Positions 27,067-34,745 of a DNA stretch of 64,000 nt are shown one piece after another (positions within the stretch are counted from its first letter, which is position 1; each line of letters begins with the position of its first letter). The notes below the pieces were generated by a model. The model had not been told where the DNA came from, made no database searches, and was given only the letters and a program-made list of their open reading frames with translations. A program made the translations under genes and the position numbers. The stretch spans positions 2,019,865-2,083,864 of the forward strand of contig JAGTTQ010000001.1 of assembly GCA_018223415.1 (NCBI GenBank), written 5' to 3'. The stretch comes from Eubacteriaceae bacterium Marseille-Q4139 (GTDB lineage Bacteria > Bacillota > Clostridia > Lachnospirales > Lachnospiraceae).

Positions 27067-27735
27067 ATGTCAGAAACACACTACCTGATTTCGGACGCCT
27101 CGAAAAAGGTTGATGTTGAATCTCATGTTCTCAGGTACTGGGAAGAAGAGCTGGAAATGAACATACCGCGAAACGAGATGGGACACCGGTATTATACGGA
27201 TTTCCATATCCGTCTTTTTAAACAGATCAAAGACCTGAAGGAAAAAGGATATCAGCTGAAGGCGATCAAAGCGGCGTTAGCCAAATCCCTGGAGACGGAC
27301 GGGGAAGTGGTGGTGCCGACCGATGTATTGGAGGAGGATGTTGTGGCTGTGCTTAAGGAGTGTACGGAAAAAGAAGCGGCAGAGCTTGAGAAGATGGACG
27401 ACAAGGAGCTGACCGCCATGATGGCGGAGGAAAAAGCGGAACAGTTCAAACGCCTGATGAGCGAGATGATTGGACAGGCCATCGAGGAAAACAACGAAAA
27501 GCTGAGCCAGGATATCAGCAGGATGGTAAACGATAAGGTTTTAAAAGAGCTGGATTATCTGATGCGGGTCGCGGATGAGCGGGACGAGGAGCGGTTCCGC
27601 CAGCTCGATGAGACGATCCGGCTTTACCAGAAGGAGAGCAAAGGGCGGGCCGAGGCTGCGGCCTCCAAAGTCCCGTTTTTCCCGCTCCATTTCAACAGAA
27701 AGAAAAAGTTCGGGAGAAACGGGAACAAGCTTTAA
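27067..27735 (+). CDS. MerR-family regulator with long C-terminal helix
   Basis: 222 aa from ATG 27067, with GAAAGGAAGAGG upstream; the frame is open 68 codons further up but that part runs into the structured element and has no SD. Winged helix-turn-helix of MerR type at residues 5-72 (YLISDASKKVDVESHVLRYW then RYYTDFHIRLFKQIKDLKEKG). The rest is acidic and helical (about 85-185, AEEKAEQFKRLMSEMIGQ) without cysteines or an effector domain, as in RacA-like or coiled-coil MerR proteins. The target is unknown. Confidence 0.85.
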   Translation: MSETHYLISDASKKVDVESHVLRYWEEELEMNIPRNEMGHRYYTDFHIRLFKQIKDLKEKGYQLKAIKAALAKSLETDGEVVVPTDVLEEDVVAVLKECTEKEAAELEKMDDKELTAMMAEEKAEQFKRLMSEMIGQAIEENNEKLSQDISRMVNDKVLKELDYLMRVADERDEERFRQLDETIRLYQKESKGRAEAAASKVPFFPLHFNRKKKFGRNGNKL

Positions 27736-27748
27736 GTCCGGCGGCCGT

Positions 27749-28534
27749 TCAGACCGCCTCTGCAATATGCCTTAAAAAAATCCGACGGATGGCAGGATAC
27801 TCGCCAAGGCCTTTTAAGACGCATTTTACCTCATATCCGGCTGCTGAAAACCGGGAGCGCCAGGAGTCCTGATTTGCTCCGGCCATGTCCTCCAGGACGT
27901 GGCTTCCGGAAACGATTAAAAATGGGGCCAGGAGAATGCGCCGCGGCCTGCGGGCGGCCGCAAGAGCAAGAAGCTCCCCGATGTCCGGGCTGGCGTCCAC
28001 CGTTCCAAGAAAAATATTGGGGTGGCCCAGGTCTTTAAAACGGCGGTTCAGGTCTCCGTAGACAGAATTGGCGCAGTGTGCCGTCCCATGTCCCATGAGG
28101 ACAAGCATCTCCTCATTGAAGAGGTCATGAAATTCTGACAGAATCGCCTCCAGGACGGCGTCGCCGTCTTCGGCTGATGTGAGGAGCGGCGAGCCGAAGC
28201 GAAGAGAGGAAAAGGCGCCGGAAAATTTCATGGCATCGTCCTTCATCCCATCGTTTTGGATCCCGTTTAACATATGGGTCGGCTGGACGATAACATCGCG
28301 GATCCCATCCTGCGCCATCTGTTCCATGGCCTCGGGGACGCTGTCGATTTTTACATGGTCGCGCTCGTAAATCAGGGTGCGGATCCTGGGGCTCGTCCAG
28401 GCGCGGTAAACCTGAAAATCAGGGTAGGCATCCCGGACAGAGTCTTCGATGGCATCCAGGGTCCGGGCTCTCGTCTCATTTACGCTGGTGCCGAAGCTTA
28501 CGACGAGGATCGCTTTTTTCTTTTGATATTCCAG
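27749..28534 (-). CDS. cbiK: Sirohydrochlorin cobaltochelatase, CbiK type
   Basis: 261 aa. Class II chelatase: ILVVSFGTSVNETR at the N-terminus, QPTHMLNGI with the first metal histidine, LMGHGTAHCANSVY with the second, and the C-terminal LAPFLIVSGSHVLEDM. It inserts Co2+ into sirohydrochlorin in anaerobic B12 synthesis. No ATG/GTG/TTG lies near the conserved start; GGAGG (28544-28548) sits nine bases before an in-frame CTG at 28534, which I take as the start. Longer readings run through a terminator and into the ferredoxin gene. No other cobalamin gene is in the window. Confidence 0.82.
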   Translation of the reverse strand: MEYQKKKAILVVSFGTSVNETRARTLDAIEDSVRDAYPDFQVYRAWTSPRIRTLIYERDHVKIDSVPEAMEQMAQDGIRDVIVQPTHMLNGIQNDGMKDDAMKFSGAFSSLRFGSPLLTSAEDGDAVLEAILSEFHDLFNEEMLVLMGHGTAHCANSVYGDLNRRFKDLGHPNIFLGTVDASPDIGELLALAAARRPRRILLAPFLIVSGSHVLEDMAGANQDSWRSRFSAAGYEVKCVLKGLGEYPAIRRIFLRHIAEAV

Positions 28535-28573
28535 GGAAATCAGCCTCCTTGCCTGACATTTTCCTGAATACAG

Positions 28574-28602
28574 AAAAAACGTGCCGGATGGCACGTTTTT
28601 TT
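28574..28602. terminator. Bidirectional terminator between ferredoxin and cbiK
   Basis: AAAAAACGTGCC-GGAT-GGCACGTTTTTTT; A-run on one side and T-run on the other serve both strands. It ends the ferredoxin transcript ahead of cbiK. Confidence 0.85.
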
Positions 28603-28622
28603 CCGTATGTAGCAGTTTAAAA

Positions 28623-28793
28623 TCAGCCCTCGCTGATTGCGCCTGTCGGACAGACACCTGCACATGTTCCGCAGCTGATGCAAGCATCAGCGTCGATGTC
28701 GTACTTGCCGTCTCCCTGGGAGATTGCGTTTACCGGACATTCGCCGGCGCAGGAACCGCAGCTTACACAGGTATCGTTAATTACATATGCCAT
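28623..28793 (-). CDS. 2[4Fe-4S] clostridial-type ferredoxin
   Basis: 56 aa. Two classical clusters, CVSCGSCAGECP (residues 9-20) and CISCGTCAGVCP (residues 38-49), with all eight ligand cysteines and the internal pseudo-twofold repeat. Start ATG 28793 is preceded by AAAGGAGG. A low-potential cytosolic electron carrier for anaerobic metabolism. It is transcribed alone from its own promoter at 28838-28866. Confidence 0.96.
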   Translation of the reverse strand: MAYVINDTCVSCGSCAGECPVNAISQGDGKYDIDADACISCGTCAGVCPTGAISEG

Positions 28794-28837
28794 AACATGT
28801 ACCTCCTTTGAGTTTTAAAACGCTTTTACAGTTTATA

Positions 28838-28866
28838 ATCATATAATAAAAGCATGAAATATTCAA
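28838..28866 (-). promoter_or_regulatory. Ferredoxin promoter
   Basis: On the minus strand TTGAAT (28866-28861), 17-base spacer, TATGAT (28843-28838). Confidence 0.65.
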
Positions 28867-28949
28867 GTGGAATTTTTATCAAAAAGCGTGTAAATCCATA
28901 TGATTTTCGGCATGGGCAGGGTATTTGCCCGCGAGGGGAAAATGAGGCC

Positions 28950-28978
28950 TTGCCAAGAGGCAAAAAAAGTATTATACT
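28950..28978 (+). promoter_or_regulatory. Promoter of the DUF1858 gene
   Basis: TTGCCA (28950-28955), 17-base spacer, TATACT (28973-28978). Confidence 0.7.
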
Positions 28979-29020
28979 CTCATGGTAACACAAGACAAAG
29001 TCTTTATAAGGAGGACGCCG

Positions 29021-29227
29021 ATGCAGGTTAATAAAGATATGCTGATTGGGGAACTTCTCCAGATCGACATCAACATTGCACAGCTTCTGATGGGAGCCGG
29101 CATGCATTGTGTTGGATGCCCGTCTTCTCAGGGCGAGACGCTGGAAGAGGCATGTATGGTACATGGAATCAGCGTGGACAAGCTGGTAGCCGTGATCAAC
29201 GAGTACCTGGAAAAGAAGGACGCGTAA
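29021..29227 (+). CDS. DUF1858 redox-disulfide protein
   Basis: 68 aa from ATG 29021, with GGAGGAC at about 29010; an in-frame ATG at 28982 lacks an SD. The domain fills the protein: DMLIGELLQIDINIAQLLM, then GMHCVGCPSSQGETLEEACMV with the CVGCP pair. DUF1858 is known as the hybrid-cluster-protein-associated redox disulfide domain; a thiol-redox or metal-handling role is likely but unproven. It stands alone between its promoter and a terminator. Confidence 0.92.
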   Translation: MQVNKDMLIGELLQIDINIAQLLMGAGMHCVGCPSSQGETLEEACMVHGISVDKLVAVINEYLEKKDA

Positions 29228-29238
29228 TCGGATCTATA

Positions 29239-29284
29239 AAGCCGGCAGGCCATATCCCATTTCGGGAAGGTCTGCCGGCTTTTC
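29239..29284. terminator. Terminator between DUF1858 and mecA genes
   Basis: AAGCCGGCAGGCC pairs with GGTCTGCCGGCTT, followed by TTTT on the plus strand; it can also serve the convergent mecA-like gene. Confidence 0.85.
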
Positions 29285-29286
29285 CG

Positions 29287-30027
29287 TTACAGTCTGCAAA
29301 GCGCCTGGAGAGCGTCTTTTTTTACAATAATCTCATAATGCTCGGCGTAATAGGCCTCGGTGGCCGCGTCATGGCGAACACGCTTTCCGTATTCGGATAA
29401 GGTGTTGCAGGTACGGCTGAAGGCGATTTCGTCAGTGCCTTCTTTCCTTAAAACCAGGTAATATTTGCCGCTCGCCGGGTTTTTATAGAGGACATTCCTG
29501 CCGGTGTAATTTTTTCCGGTTTCCCCGGCGGCCGCACAGACGGCATCAAGGGAGTCGAAAACATAGACGCGCATGGACTGGAGCGCCTTTTCCCGCGGCC
29601 CGGCCGTTTCGTCTGCGGCAGGGGCGGCTGCCTTCTGGCCGGCCTTGGCGGCCGCGTCATCGAGAAGGTTCAACAGGCCGTCGGCTCCCTCCAGGAATTC
29701 GCTTGCCAGCGAGGACCAGGGGCTGTCCTCCTCGTCGTCGGAGGGGGAGAACTTGGAAAATCTGGTGTCCAGCTCCTCCGGGTCTTCAATTTTTGTGATA
29801 ATCAGCATGACGCTTTCGTTTGCGAGAGGAATGGCCTCCACCATTAAGGGGATGTCCTCTGCCTCGAAGCCCACTTCATTGGAGGCTTTCTGTATCATTT
29901 CGCGGAACAGGTTTCTCGCTTTTTCGCTTCCATACGCCAGCTCGCTTAAATTGAGGTTCCTGGCATTCAGGTCATAATTGCTCAGGGTACAGCGGATCTG
30001 GTTCTCGCTGATACGTTCTATTTTCAT
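29287..30027 (-). CDS. mecA: MecA-family adaptor protein for Clp protease
   Basis: 246 aa from ATG 30027, preceded by AGGAAGTGAG. The N-terminal domain begins MKIERISENQIRCTL and contains the LFREMIQKA helix, as in B. subtilis MecA/YpbH substrate-binding domains. An acidic, alanine-rich linker (about 105-160) leads to a C-terminal ClpC-binding domain (MRVYVFDSLDAVCAAA, then GKYYLVL). It would hand unfolded or regulatory proteins to ClpCP. Which of the two MecA paralogue roles it plays cannot be told here. Confidence 0.88.
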   Translation of the reverse strand: MKIERISENQIRCTLSNYDLNARNLNLSELAYGSEKARNLFREMIQKASNEVGFEAEDIPLMVEAIPLANESVMLIITKIEDPEELDTRFSKFSPSDDEEDSPWSSLASEFLEGADGLLNLLDDAAAKAGQKAAAPAADETAGPREKALQSMRVYVFDSLDAVCAAAGETGKNYTGRNVLYKNPASGKYYLVLRKEGTDEIAFSRTCNTLSEYGKRVRHDAATEAYYAEHYEIIVKKDALQALCRL

Positions 30028-30225
30028 AGGCTCACTTCCTGTCTTTTTAAAATGAAATCCGGCTGCCGGAGACCGGCTGTCCCGGATAAGCAAAAAAATA
30101 TAATTCTACAAATATAATATACTATATCATATTACGGTTTTGCAATGATATGTAAAAAATTTTGTAAAAATTTAAGGAATGTAAGATTTGGCTTGTAAAA
30201 GGCGGCGCCATGTATTAAAATAGGG

Positions 30226-31701
30226 ATGAGATTGTATTGCCAAAAAGGAGGTGCGGCTATCGGAGAACACATTCTGTTTGGAAAATACCGTTTGTGCAGA
30301 AAACTGGGAAGCGGGCGGTCAGGAACCGTGTATCTGGCGTTCCATCTGGAGCTGGAGGAATACAGGGCCATCAAGGTGGTGCCCAAAGCGGTTTCCGGCT
30401 ACGAAACTTTCCGAAAAGAGGCCCTGTTTCTAAAGGAACTCCGGCATCCCGGAATTCCAATCGTGTACGACGTCGAAGAGGACGAAGACAACAGTTATCT
30501 GATTGAAGAATATCTTGAAGGCGAATCTTTATACGCCCTGGTGAAGCGCCTGGGCGGCCTGTCAGTGAAAATGGCAGTGGATTTCTCGATCCAGCTCTGC
30601 CGTCTCATTCAGTTCATGTATTCAGCAAATAACCCCATCCTGCATCTTGACCTGCAGCCGAAGAATCTTTTTGTGTGCGGAAAAACCGTGAGGCTTACGG
30701 ATTTCGACCATGCATGCCATGCTTCGGACGCGGGCACCTTTGGGAGACGTTATGGGACGATTGGTTTCGCGGCGCCGGAACAGTACGAAGGCGGCCCGTT
30801 GGACGGACGTACCGATATCTATGCGGTCGGAGCCCTTCTTTACTATATGTGTATGGGGCAGCCGCCGGGAAAGGAGCCGGACCTTGCGAAGCTTCCTTCG
30901 TCACGGGGCTTGAGGCGCGTTGTCTGCGGCTGTATGGCTGCCGGCAAAGAAATGCGCTATCCGTCTGCACAGGCGCTTTTAGAGGCGCTTTTGGAGCTTC
31001 AGGCAGAGGTGTCAGAGGATGCAGTTCAGTCTCAAATCATTGCGGTTGCCGGTGTGAAGCGTGGAATCGGTACCACCCACACGGCAGTCGGTCTGTCAGA
31101 TTTCTTGACCCGAAACGGGTATCCGGCTCTGTATCAGGAATCCCATGAATCGGATGCGGCCAGGAACTTTGCGAAAAACAGGAACGCAAAGCCTGATAAA
31201 AACGGCATCATCCGCACGGGAAACGTGTACATCCGCCCATCTTATGGAAAATCAGTTCAAATGTCATATCCATATTTTCCGGTGATCGTAAAAGACTTCG
31301 GCACGGCATGGAAAGAGGCCGGCAGGGAACTGTCCGGCGGCGGTCTTTTCCTGTTGGTATGCGGCGGAAAATGGTGGGAAATTGACGGCACCGTCCATGC
31401 GGCCAGGGAGCTTTCTTCCTTTTGCAGGCCCATCCTGCTGTTTAATCATATGGACGCGGGCTTTCGTCTCTCCCTCCCGGAGGATATCGGCTTTCTGCCG
31501 GTTTATTATCTTCCGTTCTTTCCGAACCCCATAGCAGCAGGCCGTGCGGATGCCTGTTTTCGGGAGATTCTGACCTTGGAAACGGGAGATGGGAATACAT
31601 GGGAAAGGTTAAAGCGCGTCCGGAAAAGGCGGGGGCGGTTCCGCGGATTTTTGGAATCGCCGGCGTCGGGGAAGGCGTCGGGGCCACGCATTTTTCCGTG
31701 A
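30226..31701 (+). CDS. Ser/Thr kinase fused to a degenerate MinD/ParA-like P-loop domain
   Basis: 491 aa from ATG 30226, or about 480 aa if translation starts at ATC 30259, seven bases after AAGGAGG (30245-30251). Residues about 16-258 are a Hanks-type kinase: G-loop GSGRSG, K50 in AIKVV, E65, catalytic loop HLDLQPKN (140-147, D142 kept, HRD arginine lost), DFD at 159-161, AAPEQYE. Residues about 268-450 are a SIMIBI-type domain with P-loop AGVKRGIGTTHT (275-286), where the usual Walker A lysine is threonine, and a Walker-B-like VIVKDFG. There is no membrane segment. The next gene encodes a second copy of this P-loop fold, overlapping by 103 bases. Function unknown; see findings. Confidence 0.8.
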   Translation: MRLYCQKGGAAIGEHILFGKYRLCRKLGSGRSGTVYLAFHLELEEYRAIKVVPKAVSGYETFRKEALFLKELRHPGIPIVYDVEEDEDNSYLIEEYLEGESLYALVKRLGGLSVKMAVDFSIQLCRLIQFMYSANNPILHLDLQPKNLFVCGKTVRLTDFDHACHASDAGTFGRRYGTIGFAAPEQYEGGPLDGRTDIYAVGALLYYMCMGQPPGKEPDLAKLPSSRGLRRVVCGCMAAGKEMRYPSAQALLEALLELQAEVSEDAVQSQIIAVAGVKRGIGTTHTAVGLSDFLTRNGYPALYQESHESDAARNFAKNRNAKPDKNGIIRTGNVYIRPSYGKSVQMSYPYFPVIVKDFGTAWKEAGRELSGGGLFLLVCGGKWWEIDGTVHAARELSSFCRPILLFNHMDAGFRLSLPEDIGFLPVYYLPFFPNPIAAGRADACFREILTLETGDGNTWERLKRVRKRRGRFRGFLESPASGKASGPRIFP

Positions 31702-32213
31702 TGTTCGTGAATTATCTGGCCGGTTACAGGAGAAGGCGGGCCGCTCTCTTAGAGTGGAACGGATCCGGAGACCTGGAGCAGATGGAGCGCGTATGCACGG
31801 GAATGAGCAGAGACAGAAAACCGTTTCGTGTCCTGGAGGCAGATTATTTTAAGAAAGCCGGGTCAGGTGAGCTTTCAGCGGCACTGGCAGGGGATTATGA
31901 GGATATCCTGATCGACTTCGGAAATGCGGAGAAGACGGAATGGGCAGAATTCCTGCGGTGCGAAAGGCAGTTTCTTGTGGGCTCCTTCAGCGAGTGGCAG
32001 CAGGAGAGGTTCCGGGAATTTGAGAGGAAGAAGGCGGCGGAAGGAAAGAAGAGCTGGACAAGCCTTGCTGTTTTCGGCAGTGAGGAGACCAGAAGAGAAT
32101 TTAAGCGCCGGTACCGTCTGGAGGCCTTGCGGATTCCGTTTTCAGCGGATGCCTTTGCGGTCACATGGGAGAGCCGGGATTTTTTCGACCGCCTGACGGG
32201 AGACTGCATGTAA
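31599..32213 (+). CDS. Degenerate MinD/ParA-like P-loop protein
   Basis: 204 aa. The N-terminus reads IFGIAGVGEGVGATHFSV, aligning position by position with the P-loop of the preceding fusion protein (GVxxGxGxTH) and again lacking the Walker A lysine. A Walker-B-like DILIDFG follows near residue 105, then a strand (FLVGSFSEWQ) and LRIPFSADAF near the end, also matching the upstream domain. The two are probably diverged duplicates that could heterodimerise, as MinD/ParA proteins do. No family name beyond the fold. It starts inside the kinase gene, so expression is coupled. Confidence 0.7.
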   Translation: MGKVKARPEKAGAVPRIFGIAGVGEGVGATHFSVMFVNYLAGYRRRRAALLEWNGSGDLEQMERVCTGMSRDRKPFRVLEADYFKKAGSGELSAALAGDYEDILIDFGNAEKTEWAEFLRCERQFLVGSFSEWQQERFREFERKKAAEGKKSWTSLAVFGSEETRREFKRRYRLEALRIPFSADAFAVTWESRDFFDRLTGDCM

Positions 32214-32302
32214 GCTGTGAAAGGAACGGAAGAAAACAGTCCGGCGGGGCCGTGTCACGAAATCTCCTTGTGGCGGCTTTGCCGGCAGAAGGAGGGAGCC
32301 GT

Positions 32303-32569
32303 ATGAGAAAGAGAAATTACGGCGTAAGGCGTCCCATCCTTACGGAGCCGGAGATCAGCAAAGAGGATATGGAGCGGTATATCGAAGGCTTAAAACGGTT
32401 CAGTGAGAAAGGGATCCCCATCTATGTCGACGGGAGACTGTCCGGGCCCAGGGAATGGGAGCGGCTGTTCCGCGTTCGGGAAGACGGGATGTTTTACATG
32501 GGCGACTATGTCCAGGCTGAGTCAGGCGGACTCAAGGAAATTCGCTTTGACAAGGTGTACAATAAATAA
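32303..32569 (+). CDS. Small protein of the kinase/P-loop gene set, unrecognised
   Basis: 88 aa from ATG 32303, with AAGGAGGGA at 32290-32297. Basic N-terminus (MRKRNYGVRRP), a central helix (SKEDMERYIEGLKRFSEK) and a C-terminal half with alternating hydrophobic residues and tryptophan (GPREWERLFRVREDG then FYMGDYV). No signal peptide, membrane segment or cysteine. I do not recognise a family. It is 89 bases after the second P-loop gene with no terminator between, so it is probably co-transcribed. Confidence 0.65.
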   Translation: MRKRNYGVRRPILTEPEISKEDMERYIEGLKRFSEKGIPIYVDGRLSGPREWERLFRVREDGMFYMGDYVQAESGGLKEIRFDKVYNK

Positions 32570-32675
32570 GAAATGGGCGGGAATGCTTCGGAACCCCTGT
32601 TTTGCCGACAGAATTTCTTAAGCATTGGGCGGGAAATGTTACAAAAAATTAACACACATTGTCTGAGGGACGTGA

Positions 32676-32912
32676 TATAATAACCGCAAAGCGGTTATTA
32701 TATCTGCGCATACCAGTTTCCGCGTTCATCGCGGAAAGCCGGGCGCTAAAATCCGCCGGAGGCTTATGGCCGCGCAGCGGACATGGTATAATGTTCATAA
32801 CGTGAACATTATACCTGCGCATACCGGTTTCTGCGTTCACCGCAGAAAGCCGGGCGCTAAGTTCCGCCGGAGGCTCATGGCCGCGCAGCGGACATGATAT
32901 AATGTTCGCATA
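32676..32912. repeat. 111-bp structured tandem repeat, two units plus a partial third
   Basis: Units start at 32676, 32787 and 32898, exactly 111 bases apart. Each starts with TATAAT, and both full units have a palindrome there: TATAATAACCGC/GCGGTTATTATA in unit 1 and TATAATGTTCA/TGAACATTATA in unit 2, different in sequence but both perfect. A second hairpin, TTTCCGCG/CGCGGAAA in unit 1 and TTTCTGCG/CGCAGAAA in unit 2, shows the same compensated change. TG lies one base before each TATAAT, making extended -10 promoter shapes. The GH18 gene follows. Confidence 0.9.
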
Positions 32913-32986
32913 CAATACGGCGCATGCCGTTTTTTCTGCACATGGCGGAAAATGGCGGCATGATCCATGATCGGGAGACCACGCGA

Positions 32987-34654
32987 ATGAAAAAAATAAT
33001 TCCTGTTTTTATCGCCCTCGGGCTGATTCTGGTGATTCTTCTGGGAGTTTTTGGCTTCCAGGTACTGAAAAAATACATACCGTCAAACGATCCGTCGGAT
33101 TTGAATGCTTATTACGGCGTTTCCGGGGATGAGACGGCTGTGCTCTATGAGGATGGGCTCCAGGAGGTAAAAGGCATCTGGAGGAACGGCCAGACGTACC
33201 TGCCGCTCACCTGGGTCAATGAAAAGCTGAATAAGAGATTTTACTGGGACAGTACGGAAAGCCTTCTTGTCTATGCGCTGCCGGATCAGATTGTGTATGC
33301 GGATGCCAATACCATGGGCTCCACCGGGAATCCCCTGCTTTTAGAAGAAGAGGGGGAGGTTTATCTGGCCCTCGGCCTGATTGCAAACTATACGAATGTG
33401 CAGATTTCGTCCTATGATTCCGGAGATGTGAAGCGCGTCTTCCTCAACGAATGGGGGACGAGGCAGGTGGCCCAGGTGAAGAAAAACGGGAAAGTCCGGG
33501 AGCAGGGCGGAATCAAGAGCCCCGTCGTAACCGAGGCCGCCAAGGGGACGGAGGTCACGGTTTTAGAGGCCATGGAAGAGTGGTCGCGGGTGGAAACGCC
33601 GGACGGCCATGTGGGCTATATTCAGAATAAAGTCCTGGAGCCGGCGGAAAGCCGGGAGTTTTCCGGGAATTTTGCGGAACCGGTCTATGAGGGCACCAGC
33701 CTTCCGGAGAAGGTGACGCTTGTCTGGCACCAGGTCACAACCATGGAGGCCAACAATGGGCTGGAAAGCCTCATTGAAAATACGAAGGGAGTCAACGTCG
33801 TTTCCCCAACCTGGTTTGCCCTTTTGGACAACGAGGGAAATTACCGCTCTCTTGCCAGCCGGTCTTACGTGGACAAGGCTCATGAAATGGGGCTTCAGGT
33901 TTGGGCGCTTCTCGACAACTTCAGCGACGACGTCAATTCGGAGATTCTCCTGGCGTCCACCACAAAGCGGCGGAAGCTGATCAACAGCCTGATGGACGAT
34001 GTGGAACAATATGATCTGGACGGCCTGAACATGGATTTTGAGGGACTTAAGCCGGAGGCTGGCGTCCACTATGTCCAGTTTTTGCGGGAGCTTTCCATCG
34101 CCTGCCGGGAAAAGGGGATTGTGCTGTCCGTGGACAACTATGTGCCGGCCAGCTACAATGATTTTTATGACAGGGAAGAACAGGGGATCGTCGCAGATTA
34201 CGTGATTATCATGGGCTACGACGAGCACTACGCCGGCGGGGAAGCCGGTTCTGTGGCATCTCTGGACTATGTGCGCGGCGGCATTGAGCGGACGCTTAAC
34301 GATGTGCCGAAGGAGAAGGTCATCAACGCCGTGCCATTTTACACGAGGCTCTGGACGGAGACGGAATCCGGCTGGAAATCCACGGCCCTCGGCATCGCAA
34401 AGGCGAAGGAATGGATTGAAGAGAACCAGGTGGAGCTCTACTGGCAGGAAGAACTGGGACAGTATTACGGCGAGTTCCAGAGCGATGAGGGCATGCAGTT
34501 TATCTGGATGGAAGAAGAAGACTCCCTGGAAAAGAAAATGGAGCTGATCCGCCAGTATGACCTGGCCGGGGTGGCCTGCTGGAAGCTGGGGCTTGAGGAC
34601 GAGGCCGCCTGGGATTCGATCCGGTGGGAAGAGACAGGAACAGAAAACGAGTAA
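32987..34654 (+). CDS. Membrane-anchored GH18 protein with SH3 domain (YaaH-like cell-wall enzyme)
   Basis: 555 aa from ATG 32987; GGGAG lies 10 bases upstream, and upstream in-frame ATGs lack an SD. One N-terminal membrane anchor (residues 2-27), then a beta-rich region similar to copper-amine-oxidase-N repeats (about 50-155, GQTYLPLTWVNEKL), an SH3_3 domain (about 160-215, VTVLEAMEEWSRVETPDGHVGYI), and a GH18 TIM barrel (about 230-550). The GH18 catalytic motif is DGLNMDFE: the acid E and the preceding D are kept, with N at the first aspartate of DxDxE, a variant also seen in YaaH/SleL-type spore cortex enzymes. It probably cleaves peptidoglycan outside the membrane. cwlD follows. Confidence 0.85.
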   Translation: MKKIIPVFIALGLILVILLGVFGFQVLKKYIPSNDPSDLNAYYGVSGDETAVLYEDGLQEVKGIWRNGQTYLPLTWVNEKLNKRFYWDSTESLLVYALPDQIVYADANTMGSTGNPLLLEEEGEVYLALGLIANYTNVQISSYDSGDVKRVFLNEWGTRQVAQVKKNGKVREQGGIKSPVVTEAAKGTEVTVLEAMEEWSRVETPDGHVGYIQNKVLEPAESREFSGNFAEPVYEGTSLPEKVTLVWHQVTTMEANNGLESLIENTKGVNVVSPTWFALLDNEGNYRSLASRSYVDKAHEMGLQVWALLDNFSDDVNSEILLASTTKRRKLINSLMDDVEQYDLDGLNMDFEGLKPEAGVHYVQFLRELSIACREKGIVLSVDNYVPASYNDFYDREEQGIVADYVIIMGYDEHYAGGEAGSVASLDYVRGGIERTLNDVPKEKVINAVPFYTRLWTETESGWKSTALGIAKAKEWIEENQVELYWQEELGQYYGEFQSDEGMQFIWMEEEDSLEKKMELIRQYDLAGVACWKLGLEDEAAWDSIRWEETGTENE

Positions 34655-34661
34655 GTATGGG

Positions 34662-34695
34662 GCCGCAGGCGGAAATCTGCGGCTCCTGTTCTTTT
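34662..34695 (+). terminator. Terminator-like hairpin between GH18 and amidase genes
   Basis: GCCGCAG (34662-34668) pairs with CTGCGGC (34677-34683), followed by a T-rich tract ending in six T. It lies only about 50 bases before the amidase start, so it may attenuate read-through. Confidence 0.75.
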
Positions 34696-34745
34696 TTCTG
34701 CCGCGGCGCGATATATTTTTACAAACACAGTCCGAGGTGGAAGAC

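Noticed and set aside
32676..32912. CRISPR array
   Set aside because: The repeat units are contiguous 111-bp copies without short repeats and unique spacers, and no cas gene is near.
32649..32915. 88-codon minus-strand frame with an internal 37-residue protein repeat
   Set aside because: It only translates the 111-bp tandem DNA repeat, whose length happens to be divisible by three. Stem-loop covariation explains the sequence better than protein selection.
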